A stretch of 64,000 nucleotides of DNA, from NCBI GenBank assembly GCA_933228895.1, contig OW121856.1:109219027-109283026 (forward strand), in the 5' to 3' direction. The notes below the pieces were generated by a model. The model was not told where the DNA came from. It saw only the letters and a program-made list of their open reading frames with translations, and made no database searches. The stretch comes from Platycnemis pennipes. Lineage: Eukaryota > Arthropoda > Insecta > Odonata > Platycnemididae. The position numbers and the translations under genes are program-made. Shown here in pieces: positions 34,019 to 46,113 of this stretch; position 1 is the stretch's first letter, and each line of letters starts with the position of its first letter.

Positions 34019-34287
34019 AATACTAATAGTATTCTTCAATCTGTGATGTGACTGAGAGTGATGCATGGTTTCCCACTGTTGTTCTTGAACTTCATTTTCA
34101 CTTGGAATACACGGACCACACACACACACGCATACGGGGTGACCGCAGCCGTTGCCAAACAGTTTTCCATCCCTCCACCCCTGTATTCACAAAGAGTGGT
34201 GGTAAAGAGGGGTCAATTGACCATTCTCCGCATGGCTCGCGTACACACCAATCACAGAGTCATTCTATTTCTTGGAAATCGCTTAGC

Positions 34288-35172
34288 AAAGATTAAGATG
34301 CAATACAAGAGTGGTGCGACAAATGGCAGTTAGAGCTTAACCTTAAAAAGTGTTTAGCTATCAATTTTTGGAGGAGGAATAATTCAATAGAGCGTACCTA
34401 TAAAATTAGTAACACGAAGATCGAAAGCGTAGAAACCATAAGATATTTAGGTGTATCAATCACTAAGGATTTATCATGGGGAAGACACATACGGTAAATA
34501 TGCGGCCGAGCGAAGAGAAAGCTAGGATTTATAAAAAGAGAACTAGGGATATGTGATGAGAAGACAAAAGAGCGATGTTACTTTTCACTAGTTAGGCCCC
34601 ACCTTGAGTATGCAGCCAGTGTATGGGATCCTAATGAATTAGGTTTGATGAGAGAACTAGACAGTGTGCAGCGTAGAGCAGCTAGGTTCGTCAAAAGGTG
34701 TTACGATAGGTTGAGTAGTGTATCAGAATTAATACAAGAATTAGGGTGGGAATCATTATCAGAGCGTAGATTAAAGTTCAGATTTAATCTATTGCAGAAA
34801 TTTCAATCGGATAGCTTTACTGAAGATGTTAGGCACATATTGGAAACACCAGCGTATTATGCTAGATTCGACCAGATAAATAAGAATAGAGAGATAGATT
34901 GTCGTACCGATAGATTCAAAATGTCATTTTCCCCCCGTACTATAAGAGAACAGAATAGGCAGCATAGCAAAGGGATAGGTAGGGGAAATATTTTAGAGTA
35001 TTCTGTAGTGCATGATGCATGTATTAACCCCTCAAATACTATAGATACTAACAATCTAGTTGCATGAGACCCTTTAGTTGCTTGCTTGCATGTTAGTAGT
35101 GCATGCTTGGTGACCTTCACCCCCTGCCACACACCCTCGCGGTGGCTTGCAGGGTATCGTGTAGATGTATGC
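34288..35172 (+). pseudogene. CR1/L2-like LINE, C-terminal RT region and 3' tail (subfamily 1, best preserved)
   Basis: Reads DAIQEWCDKWQLELNLKKC, TIRYLGVSITKDLSWGRHIR then a stop, KLGFIKRELGICDEKTKERC, then from 34645 an open 140-codon frame: DSVQRRAARFVKRCYDRLSS, VSELIQELGWESLSERRLKF, DRFKMSFSPRTIREQNRQHS. The palm domain is missing (5' truncation at about 34288). The 3' UTR has the CACCCCCTGCCACACACCC / GTGGCTTGCAGGG pair and ends GTAGATGTATG. Most of the interruption is one stop near 34499. Confidence 0.8.
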
Positions 35173-35330
35173 TTTGCTATTTTTATCTTTTTTTCAATAG
35201 CGTAGTTTTGAACAGTACCTATACAAGTATTATTCTTTTTTATGAATGATGTGTAGTGCATGTTTGGTGAGAGTTCACCCCCTGCCACACACCTTTATGG
35301 TGGCTTGCAGGGTATTATGTATATGTAGCT
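35173..35330 (+). mobile_element. LINE 3' end, subfamily 2, directly behind the previous copy
   Basis: TTTGCTATTTTTATCTTTTT, GTAGTGCATGTTTGGTGAGA, CACCCCCTGCCACACACC, TTTATGGTGGCTTGCAGGGT and an ATGTATATGTAG end, matching the tail at 52240-52390. Two LINE tails of different subfamilies lie head to tail. Confidence 0.75.
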
Positions 35331-38300
35331 GAAATGTGAAGAGAAGCATTGACAATAATGACAGGAATGTGCGCAACCGGTAAGAAGAAAAGTGTACATA
35401 TGCTAAGATTATTTTCTTCATCGCTATCCTCTTCACAAGACATTGGCAGAGAAGGAGGAGAGGACAAAAACTCACGCACTCTCACCAACTCCCTCTTCCG
35501 GCTCGCTTTACAATCAATCCCAACTCCTCCTTACGTTCATTGGACCTCTCCAACCTTTGACAACTATCGTGAAGTGTCCAATACAATAACAATGACGAGC
35601 CGCATTCTATTACTCTCGCAGAGAAGTAACTCCGGCTAAGCTGCTGATTGGGTGAGGGGAGGTTTAGTTGCTCGGATACGAGCACTGAACATGATTAATG
35701 CGACAGGTGTACTTTCTTTTTTTGCGATGGAATTATATTTTATCGAAATTTCTTTGAAACATGGTGACAGTGGCTTTCACTCTTTATTTTATCAGCGTTC
35801 CACCAGCGCTATTCACATTCATATACGCTTTATAAGGAGGACTATTGTCGAGAAAAGTAAGCAGCATTTAAAACTCGCGTCGTCTTGGATGTTCTCCTTC
35901 GTTCGAGAAGGCCTTCAGTCGCGAGTCACCTGACCTTGGGGCCTAATGTCCACGCGTTTTGCTGGTGGAAGACCCCGAGCTAACATCCACCGAGGACACT
36001 GCCATTAGCGTCTTAGAGACTGCCCTCCCCCCCCCCCCCCCCCCCTTCTCCACGCTGATACAAAATTTGTTTAGAATTAATTATTTTTATTAACATTGTT
36101 GTTATTCATTTTATAAGAATTTCTGACGATATCGCGATATAGGCTAAGAGCTCTAAGAAGTTGCAGACAATATATTTCAAACAACGTTCTATTATTAGTT
36201 TCCTGCCATGAATTCCTAGTATTATAAAGTTTGAGCTTATGCGCTTAAGCATGCCATAATATCAGTAATTTTTACATCAATTACACCCACGAATCAATTT
36301 TATTTTGGAAACGGCGGTGTTCAATTTTCAATCCAAACAATATCCATATTCCGTAAGAAACTCGGCGATGCCGCACATGTTGTGCGCTGGAATTCGGAGA
36401 TAGAGAGAGAGATCAAAATAAGCATAAAATGTTATTCCTTTCCCATACTCTTGCCCTCATTGGGATTTTCACCTTTTACGGATCTTGAATGTCCGGGAGA
36501 CAAATACCTATTTGTGTCCCGAGAGAGGGAAAGTTTCACCTTCGTTCGGCCCTATATATGCTGAAATGCAGTCAGCTCTCAGGAGAGTGCGGCGCAGGAG
36601 ATCGTTTCGGGAGTTCGTAATAATGTGATAAATTGGTTTGCTGGGCGTAACCCTGAGAAGTTATAGTTTTGCCGGTTAGTCACATTGCAACGCGACACGT
36701 GGCGTGTCTCATCAGGTGGAGAATATTGCAGTGTGCTTCAATTCCGAATGTGTCCAAGCAGAAATGACAGAGAGCAAGAGTGACCTCAGGTGTGGAATCA
36801 CGGATGCATCTTTCGCGTTATCGCAACCTTTATCTTTAACGCTTACCCCCTAGAGTAGCGCAGGCTCAACAATAACCGTCTATAGAATTCGCTCCACTGA
36901 TTGTGATAAGCGGTTCGAAGTGCTGTGCGAAAAATTAAGAACGGAGATCACGTTCTCCCTGACATAAGTTAAATCAAAAAATAACGATAACGCTAGCAGC
37001 CGCCTTATGAAGATCCATGATCGAGGCCGTGAGATCGAGGTGTACCGTGCAACAAGATGCCTTAAGTTCTGGGCGCCTGCGAGGATTTGCCCAAGAACAT
37101 TAGAGAACGTTCGAGTTGACTGACAAAGAGATTGATTTGGGCGTGTAGGATATGACTTAAAGACGTAGACTAAACCCCATAAACGTAGGCTATGACATGC
37201 ATGAGGAATTAAAACGAAACAAAAGGAAGAGCTAAGTTATAAGTGCTCCACACATTTGGGGAGGAGAAAACGCAGTTATCGCAAGGAGTAAGAGAAATCA
37301 CGTGCAACGACAAAACAAAGAAGAAAGGGAGAGACATGAATAGAGGGAGGAAAAATCGTAAGATGAGGATTTGAATAAAGTAGAGAAGATGCAAAGGCAA
37401 TCAACAAGGAGCAGATGTGCCATGCCCTTAAGAACTGGCCTTGCATCGAGATTCGAGGAATTCAGGGATAGTACCGTGGAATAAAGGTATCATTATGAAG
37501 CATAGGATGAAAATCACTGGTGCTGTCCACGAAATATCGACTCGCGAGAGGTCTCCGCCACAGAAGGGTGGTGATGGAGCATCTTGGAGGTGTAGGAATG
37601 CGAGAAGATGCGGATAGCTGCAGCGTCGGGTGAGTTCTGGAGTTCCGACCCGCTGAGAAGGATGCAGGGTGAGCTTCGTCTTGTTTGCGTCATCGTCAAA
37701 TACAATTTGAAAGGAGCTGCTTAAATATTTGTTTTGCCTGCGCTACGTGAGCTTGCTTCTCCTTTTTTGTCGTCTGCAAGAGTCTTAAGGTCGAGTGTTT
37801 CACCTCTCATTCCCTTGCATAATACCAGAGTGCTTACGGACGATTTTATTCTAGTAATTCCCCCCAGCAATATTTCCTTGAAATGTTTTACAGCAGTTTG
37901 TAAAATCGTCTTTGTTTTAAGAGCGTTGGTCGATAATAATTTCCCTTGCCTTTTTATCTTTTGCCCCGTCTCCAAAGCAAGCGGTGCTTTCACATACGTT
38001 ATGTAATTTCCTTTTTTGTTTTCAGCGCCCGTCTCCCGGCATTAATGTAGCTAATTTATTTCTTGCTCAATTGAAGCGAGGATGTGATTTGTTTTTCTAT
38101 TGCACAGAATTAATGCAATTCATACTCCGTACTTTTTTTTGCAAATGCAGGGTAAAGTTCTTCGAGGTCAGCCTCAAATCTGGTGAAATTGATCTTCCCA
38201 AATGAATATAATTCCCAATAGAGTTTGGATATGGCATCAAAAATAGTCTTCAGGGCGGAGAATATTCCATTATAAACACTCATCGGTACGTAAAATACTA

Positions 38301-40019
38301 GGTATTCGGACGATTTTAAGCAGTTATTTTCTACATGAACATTGCTAACAGCAGTAAGTTCCTTTAAGTGCTATGCAGAGAATCTACAGAGGAGACCTCG
38401 ACTCCCTTTTCAAAGATTTCACTGGTAACTATAGTCAAACAAAGAAAAAAAAACCACCGAATCAATATATGTGCAAGCCTTCTCATGCGAGAAATGTATA
38501 TGCCATCATTAATACTTTCCATCACAGAAGTAAAACGGTTTTTCAAAACGATTTATATTTTCACAAGGCGATTACAACCCACCAGGGTAGAGCTATTATT
38601 TGTGAACAATAATCTCCTCTACTGGATTCAATACGAGATCGTTCATGCGCTACATTTTATGTGATGTAATTCAATTCACTTTTAGGACAAACATTTTATG
38701 GCGAACGCCATATTTTAAAAGTGATTAAATCAATCCTATTACTATAAAATGCCAAATCAAGCGTGAAGCACAGTGTTATTCATGAACGCGCAGCGGCATA
38801 AAATAAAAGAAGCATGCATTGATGCAAAAGAATGAATGAAATAAATTACGAGAGTAACAAGTAGTACTGAAAATAACACAAATATACGACAGTTATATAA
38901 GTTAATAAAATAAATGAATGATTATAAACAGAGGGATGCATTTTGCGTGACACTGGTATTTGGAGGAGCGTTGCTTAGCAACTACCAAGTTTGAAATCCA
39001 TTTGCCAGGAGGAGCAGGGCCGGCATTCTTAGATGATACGGGAAGCGGAATTGTTTTCATTTTGGCGAAATTGCAGGGTAAGACGGTTCCGCTCTTATGA
39101 GCTCCTTCTCCCCTTCGCAATAAACTGGCTGCCTGAGCCTCTCCGAGCTGGGAGTGGAATATGACCGCGCTTCTACCTTGAGCGTGGCGAGGAAACACAC
39201 TTGGAAATTTCCACGAGGTTTTGGACCATGGAGAGGGAAAATCAGCAAAGAAAATCTAACAGTAAATCAGGAAACAAAGAGAAATGGCAGGGAGAAATTA
39301 AATAGACAGAGACAATGCGGAGAGCATAAGGTTCATTGGATAAACAGTATTAGCTAAGATGCCGAAGGAACATTTTCAGCGATTCCTATATGATTTTACC
39401 GAAAGATTTGATTAGCTTGAATTGCAACAAAAAAGCTCCTCAGAAAAATGGAGAGGGGCAGCTGGTTGAGAAAACAGGATCAGCTTGAAAATCGTCATGT
39501 TTCAATTTTACCCTGGCATAGCCGTAACAGGCGTAATGGAATTATTCAGCGTAGAAAAATTCGTATTGAGACAAAGGGTACCAACGGCACAAGCCTTTGA
39601 ATTATTTGTCACGCTATAACAAATGAAATTCGTCGCTATGATAACGTCATTCGTTTCATCGTCTATCCACGTTGATAACAAAATATGACGTTTTTGTTGC
39701 TAACGATAACGGCAGTATTTATTCGGTGAGCAACGAAAGACCCTAGACTCCTGCCACATGTTTCCATTGCGTGGAAAACAGTCGGTACCTATATTGCTGC
39801 AAAAAGAGCGGGAAAGTGCTGACTAATCCCAGCCGACCTGATTATAACAACAACAAGAACATAAATACGCGGCAATTATCTCCCCTGGAGATGATAGCAC
39901 ACTTTTCATGTGTTAGTGAGGTTCTGGCACGCCTTTCCGAGCTTCTCCTTTTTCAATTATAAACTCTAATTTTCTTTTCACGTGTTGTCGGCACGTTTTT
40001 CCCATTCATTTCTCGTACG
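35331..40019. other. Long unassigned interval
   Basis: I find no protein motif or repeat end that I can support across 4.7 kb. Items seen: a poly-C run of about 20 (36027-36046), a TATATA followed by CAGTCAG at 36553-36575 that could be a core promoter by chance, a CTGATGA-plus-stem motif on the minus strand at 36694-36715, and many short unrelated frames. It could be unique intergenic or intronic host sequence. Confidence 0.4.
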
Positions 40020-40250
40020 CTCAAAGAGGCTGTTGCAGGAAGGGGCATGCTAGCCTACGGCGGACAATGATACTGGAAAAGGGGTGATTGGGAAGAATTA
40101 AGGCTCACCTCTTGGGCACAAAACCTTTTCACCTTCTCCACTACCTCTCATGGAGATTTCGTATCGAACACTCCACACTAGCTAGAGGAGCCCGTAACAA
40201 TTCAGTAGAAGGGAGAACATTCATAAATACACTCCGTATTATTAGTTTTG
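40020..40250. repeat. Diverged direct repeat, left copy
   Basis: GCATGCTAGCCTACGG, TGGGAAG.ATTA, CCTTTTC.TTC and an AGGGA..ATTCAT.AAT block occur in the same order at 41575-41800. The copies flank the RTE-like fragment. Confidence 0.5.
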
Positions 40251-40258
40251 GAAATGTC

Positions 40259-41390
40259 CATCATCATCATCATGGGTCAACAATCCTAGGATTGGTTTGA
40301 CGCAGCCCTCCACTCGATTCTTCTACCGGCCAACCTCTTCATATTAACGTAGGTCCTCTCTTTCACGTCCTTCACAACCTCTTCTATGTAACTCATACGA
40401 GGCCTACCTTTTCCATTCTTCCCGTTCATTTTCCCTCGACGATTGTCTTCATCAGGCCATCGTGTCTCAAGATATGGCCGATTAAGTTTTCCCTTCTTCT
40501 TTTTAGAGTTGTCAGCAGACTTCTCTTTTCTCCTACTCTTCTTAGCACTTCCTCGTTACTTACTCGGTCGATCCATTTAATATTCAGCATTCTTCGGTAG
40601 CACCGCATTTCAAATGCTTCTACCCTCTTCTTCTCCGCTGCTGTCATCGTCCATGATTTACTGCCGTAAAGAAACATGCTCCAGATGTATGTTCTGATAA
40701 ACTCTTTCCTTACTTGTACGCTTGCATTTCCAGCGGTAAGTAGATTCTTCTTTTGATAGAATGCCCTCTTTGCCTAGGCTATTTCACTCACTATTTCTTT
40801 CTTGCTTAGTCCATCGTTGGTTACTCTGCTTTCCAGGTAACAGAACTCTTTCACCTCTTCCAGTTACTGTTTTCCTAGTTTAACGTTGGTTTCGACCTCC
40901 TCTCTCTTGCTGCACACCAATATCTTAGTTTTCTTCTTATTGATCTTCAGCTGATGTCTGGCCATAGTCCTTTTCATGGTTGTTAGCATCTTATTCAGCT
41001 CCTTCTCTGTCTCTGCTATGAGAACTATGACATCAGCGAATCGCAGGATGCTGATTGTTTCTCCGTGGATGTTCACTCCAGAACACTTCTCCTCGACTTC
41101 ATTGATGGCTCTCTCGATGTAAATATTAAAAATTACGGGAGACAGTGCACAGCCTTGTCTCACTCCTTTCCTTATTCTTGCTTCTTCAAAGCTGGGTCCA
41201 GTTTTTATTCTCGTTACTAGGTTTTTATACAAATGGTGGATAATTCTTCGGTCATTGTAGGACCCTCCAATTCCTTTCGGAATTCCAAGCATTGAATTCC
41301 AATCCACGTTGTCAAAATAATCGAATAACGAAATATCAAATATCAATCACGTTGTCAAAATAATTGAATAACGAAATATTCATACAGGAA
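40259..41390 (-). pseudogene. RTE-like LINE, RT palm to 3' end
   Basis: Longest copy of this family. Minus strand: DYFDNVDWNSMLGIPKGIGG (motif A region), RIRKGVRQGCALSPVIFNIY, then ILRFADVIVLIAETEKELNK, where FADD is altered to FADV so a catalytic aspartate is lost. Then LKINKKKTKILVCSKREEVE; after an interrupted stretch MFLYGSKSWTMTAAEKKRVE, FEMRCYRRMLNIKWIDRVSN and ENLIGHILRHDGLMKTIVEG; finally CAATCCTAGGATTG and an ATGATGATGATGA end (40259-40274). The apurinic endonuclease domain is absent. A 43-bp tandem duplication lies at its 5' edge (41305-41390). Confidence 0.8.
41305..41390. repeat. Tandem duplication, 43-bp unit
   Basis: CACGTTGTCAAAATAAT.GAA with TAACGAAATAT begins at 41305 and again at 41348, one mismatch (TCG / TTG). 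It lies at the 5' truncation point of the RTE fragment. Confidence 0.7.
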
Positions 41391-41459
41391 CGAAACCGAC
41401 CTCGTGCACTGTCTCTATCATTGGCGCAATCTGTGTTTTAGAATTCCGAATCTAATTTA

Positions 41460-41575
41460 CGCCAATGTAAACTAATAGCTAAGGCCAGTAATTGAATCTG
41501 GTCCTTAACAAAACACGGGAATAGTGTTCCGGAGATTTCCGACTGCAGTAAACCAACGAGGTTAGAAAATACAGA
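41460..41575 (-). mobile_element. tRNA-like SINE fragment
   Basis: On the minus strand CGTGTTTTGTTAAGGACCAG followed by ATTCAATTACTGG resembles the tail of a tRNA-like head and aligns with 42450-42545 (TTGTTAAGGTCCGGGTTTGA). Diverged B box. Confidence 0.4.
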
Positions 41576-41800
41576 ATGGGGCCATACGCATGCTAGCCTA
41601 CGGGTGACAAAGAAGCCAGAGTGAGGGTGCTTGGGAAGGATTAGTCACGCTTCCTCGGCGGAAAACGATTCCTTTTCTTCGACCTTGCATGCGCATTAAT
41701 GCCAGACATTCATCGCAGTGGCGTCATAAATGCCCTTCAAAAAGAATAATTAAGGGAAAGTATTCATGAATTTCATTCCACTAGGAGTTAATCCTTTTCC
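41575..41800. repeat. Diverged direct repeat, right copy
   Basis: Partner of 40020-40250. Confidence 0.5.
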
Positions 41801-42449
41801 TAAAAGCTGGTATAAATGGTACCTATTCAAACTACATACGTGGCGTTAGTTTGAATATTTACGCATTCTAAACATTGATTTCTCTCTTTTAGAAATAAAG
41901 TTTATTTTCATTTATTATTTTTTTTGGTGAATGCTTCTTGCCTTTCATTCCGCGTTCGCATAGTTATGCATCATTTATCCCACGTTCCTTAGTTTTCCCA
42001 CGAGAAAAAGCAACTGATCCGTGAGTACCTCGAGCAGTAAGACCGTAAGCCTGTACCGAACGAAATGGCCGGCCTTGCTTCATGATTCAGTTGCGACGCT
42101 GTCTCCAGTTCGTTGTGGCACCTATGCAAAAAATATGATGCCGTTTTATCGGTATCCGGACGAATTGTTTACACATCGTCAATATTTCCATGCGGGGTTA
42201 ACAATTGAAGAGCCTCAGCGATCGGAAAAAACTCGAAAAAACAAAATTCGTTGTAAAATAAACATTTTAGCAATATCTCAACTAATAAATATAAAATAAA
42301 TTCAGAAATACGAACTTTATAAGCTTTTCCCGTTTAATAAACAAAAAATAAAAGAAATCGATCGATGTATAATTATATTACTCACTGAAAGAAATAAGTC
42401 TCGAACACTCAACAACTGAAAAACCTAATTTAAACAAACGTAAAACGAA

Positions 42450-42545
42450 ATTGACACTGCGAATCAAACCCGGACCTTAACAAATATGTGAATATTGTAT
42501 CCAGTCCTTTCAAGCAGCCCTGAGCAGAATGCAGTTGACGGCATC
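42450..42545 (-). mobile_element. tRNA-like SINE fragment
   Basis: The minus strand contains GTCCGGGTTTGATTCGC, a B box in tRNA context, preceded by ACTGGATACAATATTCAC. Shares TGTTAAGG(T/A)CC with 41460-41575. Confidence 0.45.
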
Positions 42546-42659
42546 GCTCTAGGACGAACCTTCTCCGATATAGAGACGGATGGCTGGGTGGACAAGAAAT
42601 AGCAATCGGCATTTATTATTTTAGATTCTATTGAGTATTAAAGCATAAAAATTGATGCG

Positions 42660-42890
42660 GGGATAGCGTTGACGTGGTAGCTATAGTAGGGGCCTCTCAT
42701 CCCGAGGGCCTTCATTCAAATCTCGGAAGCATCAGAACTATTTTTCTGTGGTTAACCGGTCCCAACTTAGTAGTGTGAAGAGATCTTTAAGTCATTTACT
42801 TCATCCTTTGAATTAGAGGCTAAACTCGGAACGCCTTAACGCCTTTCGTTGAGAGCAAGTTGACGCCTACGCCTGATATACCTCCACCCT
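42660..42890 (+). mobile_element. tRNA-derived SINE, diverged
   Basis: GACGTGGTAGCTATAGTAGG (A-box region) and TTCATTCAAATCTCGG (B-box region), then body words TTAAGTCATT and CGCCTTTCGTTGAGAGCAAG resembling the body of the SINE at 21450. Confidence 0.5.
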
Positions 42891-45318
42891 TCCTCGAAAT
42901 ATCCCCTCCTCTACGTAATTTATCCTAAGTAGTTCAGTAATAACAGCCGTCGGTCACCTACCCCGAATTACTACAATAATTAAGTTTCCGTCAGTAAGTC
43001 CGGTGTCCGTCAGTAAGTCCGCCAGTCCATTCGGTTTTATTGTGTTTTCTCGCGGTGGTTGAGAGCTATTGAGATGTAGATAAGTGCGTTCAATGCAGAA
43101 CGTGTCCGCACACAACATTTCAGTAGCTTTAGATTTCCTTTGTACCTCCTTCCCGCCCATAAAATATAAAAAGTAATTTTTGTATGCGTGTTGCAAACCT
43201 CCCAGGATGTTTTACCGCTCGACCTCGGTGCATCAATTCGAGGTAAACTCCGATGATACTTATCTGATGGATGCAGAAGTGGTGTCGTTTTAAAGAAGAA
43301 ATATGGGAAAATGGAACAGATGTATTTAAATATTTGTTAATGAATCGGAAAAAGTGAAAATTTAAGTGTTTTAAAGAGTGTTTTCACTATCTTTTAACAT
43401 GGGAAACCAGTTGCTATGCATATTTGTTTTCGTTGTTAAGTAAATGTGTTTACGTTTTTGGTAAAGGGACAAAAATTGGATTGAAGAATTTGAAGAAAGT
43501 GGAATTAGTCTCAATTTTCTAAGTATGAAATTATTAATTGACGTTTTTGATGTGCAGATACTGAAATAAAACAATTTTTGCCTACCGGCCCCAATCATGT
43601 GCATGAATTGTGAATTTCAAAGCTAGGCGTTTTGAAGTACTTTTCTAATTGTTGAAAGAAGGTTATAAAACGTTTATAATCTATTAATGTCCCTTGCTGA
43701 ATCAGCAGGTTAATTCAAATATACCTATATTAATTTTGTAGCGTGTCAGTCAGTAATTCTGTATCCGTTTTGTTTCGTTTTTTCCCAAGTTTTGAGCTAA
43801 AACAGTGAGGTTTGGTGCGTTGAGTGCGGATTCTCTGTCTGTATGATTTGGTAATAGTTTTGGATTATTAGTAGTTTGCAGTGCAGAGAAAAATGCAAAA
43901 AACGTGGTTTTTGCGAGTGGCAGACAATGTATAATGAAAATATGGTGTGGAAAAAAGTACGAAAACATATAGGGTAATAATTAGAGTGGGACACACATTT
44001 CTCTATTCATAAAATAGTCATTTTCTTCTCTCTGCATACGAAATGCTTATGAAAAGTGCCTGAAAAGCAGACAGCAGGCTTGATAGTTACAATAATTAAC
44101 TCTACCAAACTATAGTACCTATCGTACCCGAAATTCATCGTATTGGCTTCAGTAAGTTCATATTCAGGCTATTGAGGGATGTATAAATGCATTTGATTGC
44201 ACTGAGATCTGGTATTTATTTATGTTCCAAGCACTTGGTCCAAATTTAATTATTCTACACATTTGGCTTGTTTTCCTGCTTGTACACTTTTCCCGTTGTA
44301 TTTGTGTTGCAATTTCTAAATGAAGCCTATCCGACTGGTAGGCTTTCCCGCGCCCATAAACAACTTCATGGATGAGTAGAACTTACGAATTCCCATGCCA
44401 ACCGGAAATGGTTGACCTTGCTTCAGGAATCAGCTCCGTACCCACCTCCATATCTGAAGGATGATAAAAAATAATTTAAATTTCAAAAATAAAATAACCC
44501 CTAAGGCTATGATACCGCTTTTACCTTTTTATTCTTTTGGAGCAATGTTAAATGTAATTTCTAACCCGGGACTCTAAGATGAGTGAAAATTAGTCTTCAC
44601 CCAAGTGTTAATTGCAATTTAATGATTTGCCAAGTTACGTGTGGTACCCGAAACTTATACTTTTCCAAATAATCGAGCCTTGCACTTTCGTGCGAATGTT
44701 TTCGGCTTATCTCTTTACACACAAACACACACTAAGTGCTGCCTCTTAAGTCCCGCTTTGCACAGATACTGTCACCCACCTAATCACGGTGACGTTCGGC
44801 CCAAACCTCTTCTACCAGCACCCTTCTTAGTTTCCCGGTCTTAAAGGAAATCAATAGTCACTCACCAACACGGAGCATGCAATGCACGTAACTCCAACAA
44901 AAATCCGCTTTGACACTAATAATGGAAGCTTTTAGAGTCTCCCTATTTATGTGGGAGAATATTTGTTGTGTATGCAAGCAACTTTGGAAATCAATTGTTG
45001 AACACGGTGGCCAGAGTAAAAGAAGGAAAAGCAAGGAAAGAAAGGAGAGTCTTCATCTGTCTCGAGGAGCTTCATTAGTCGCAGTAATCTCGCGACGTCT
45101 TCTCCAAGATGTCGGAAACATCGTTCCTATCTGTCCAAGAACTTTTTCTCTCTCTCCCTCGACTCAATTTTCCCTTTTCCGACGGCCTTCTAAACACCCA
45201 CCTTCTCCACAAGAAATTAAAATCTTTGTCTATATCCTCATAAGATTCTTTCACCTCCAGACACACTCTAATTTGATTCAAGGACAGTGTACAAGCCAGA
45301 AAAACCATTATGGAATCC
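42891..45318. other. Unassigned interval
   Basis: No motif recognised. Several 60-150-codon frames occur but share no pattern with a known family. Contains a run of AT-rich sequence with repeated GTCCGTCAGTAAGTCCG words near 42987-43020. Confidence 0.35.
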
Positions 45319-46113
45319 TACATGTATTTAATACCCTGCTAGCCACCGTGGTGTGTGGCAGGGGGTGAATTTCACCAAAATTGATCTACATATCATGAAT
45401 TTAAAAGGATTAGCATTGATACATTACTCTAAACTGCAATATTTAAAAAGATGAAAATAACAAACTAAGCATGCAAAAACGTGCTGTTCGTTGGGTTACC
45501 TTCAAGTCCTTACACCAACATGCAACTACCTATGCTACGGATTGAATCACCGGTATTGGATATATTTACCGCTATTCATATCCCTAATTGTGCGAGGAAA
45601 AAAGGACATTTTGAATCTGTCTGTTCGGCAATAAATTTCTCTAATTTTGTAATTATGGTCCAGTTGTTGGTCCATAGTAAGTTGGGGTTTGCAAAATATT
45701 TTTGACGTCATCACTGAAAATATTATCTTAGAATTTATTTAGCCTAAATTTTAACCTGAGATCCGACAATGATTCGCGTTTTAATTCATTTAATAGACTG
45801 GTTATGCTAATATAATTTCGTACCGTCCCTGTACAAATCTTGCCGATCTTCGCTGCACACGTTCAAGTTGATTATTTAGACCGATTTCGTAGGGATCCCA
45901 TACACTGGCAGCATATTCCAAATGAGGTCTAACAAGGGAAAAGTAGCTGATTTCTCGTACATTTTCGTCGCATTTACTCAATCTGATGAATACTTTACTG
46001 ATTCTGATGAATCCCAGTTTACGATTAGCTTGACCTATTATTTCACGTATGTGTTTACCCCAGGAAATATCATGTGTCAGTCTTATTCCAAGATATTTAA
46101 TGGATTCCACGTT
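45319..46113 (-). pseudogene. CR1/L2-like LINE, C-terminal RT region and 3' tail (subfamily 2)
   Basis: Minus strand from 46113: ESIKYLGIRLTHDISWGKHI, REIIGQANRKLGFI, SKCDENVREISYFSLVRPHL, EYAASVWDPYEIGLNNQLER, VQRRSARFVQGRYE. It then decays, and ends with the GGTGAAATTCACCCCCTGCC tail followed by the CACCGTGGTGGC/GCAGGGT partner at 45330-45365. 5'-truncated just upstream of the SIKYLGI block, like the copy at 51617. Confidence 0.8.

Noticed and set aside
36553..36600. TATATA plus CAGTCAG core promoter
   Set aside because: Spacing is short and no transcript, ORF or splice pattern follows; expected by chance in AT-rich DNA.
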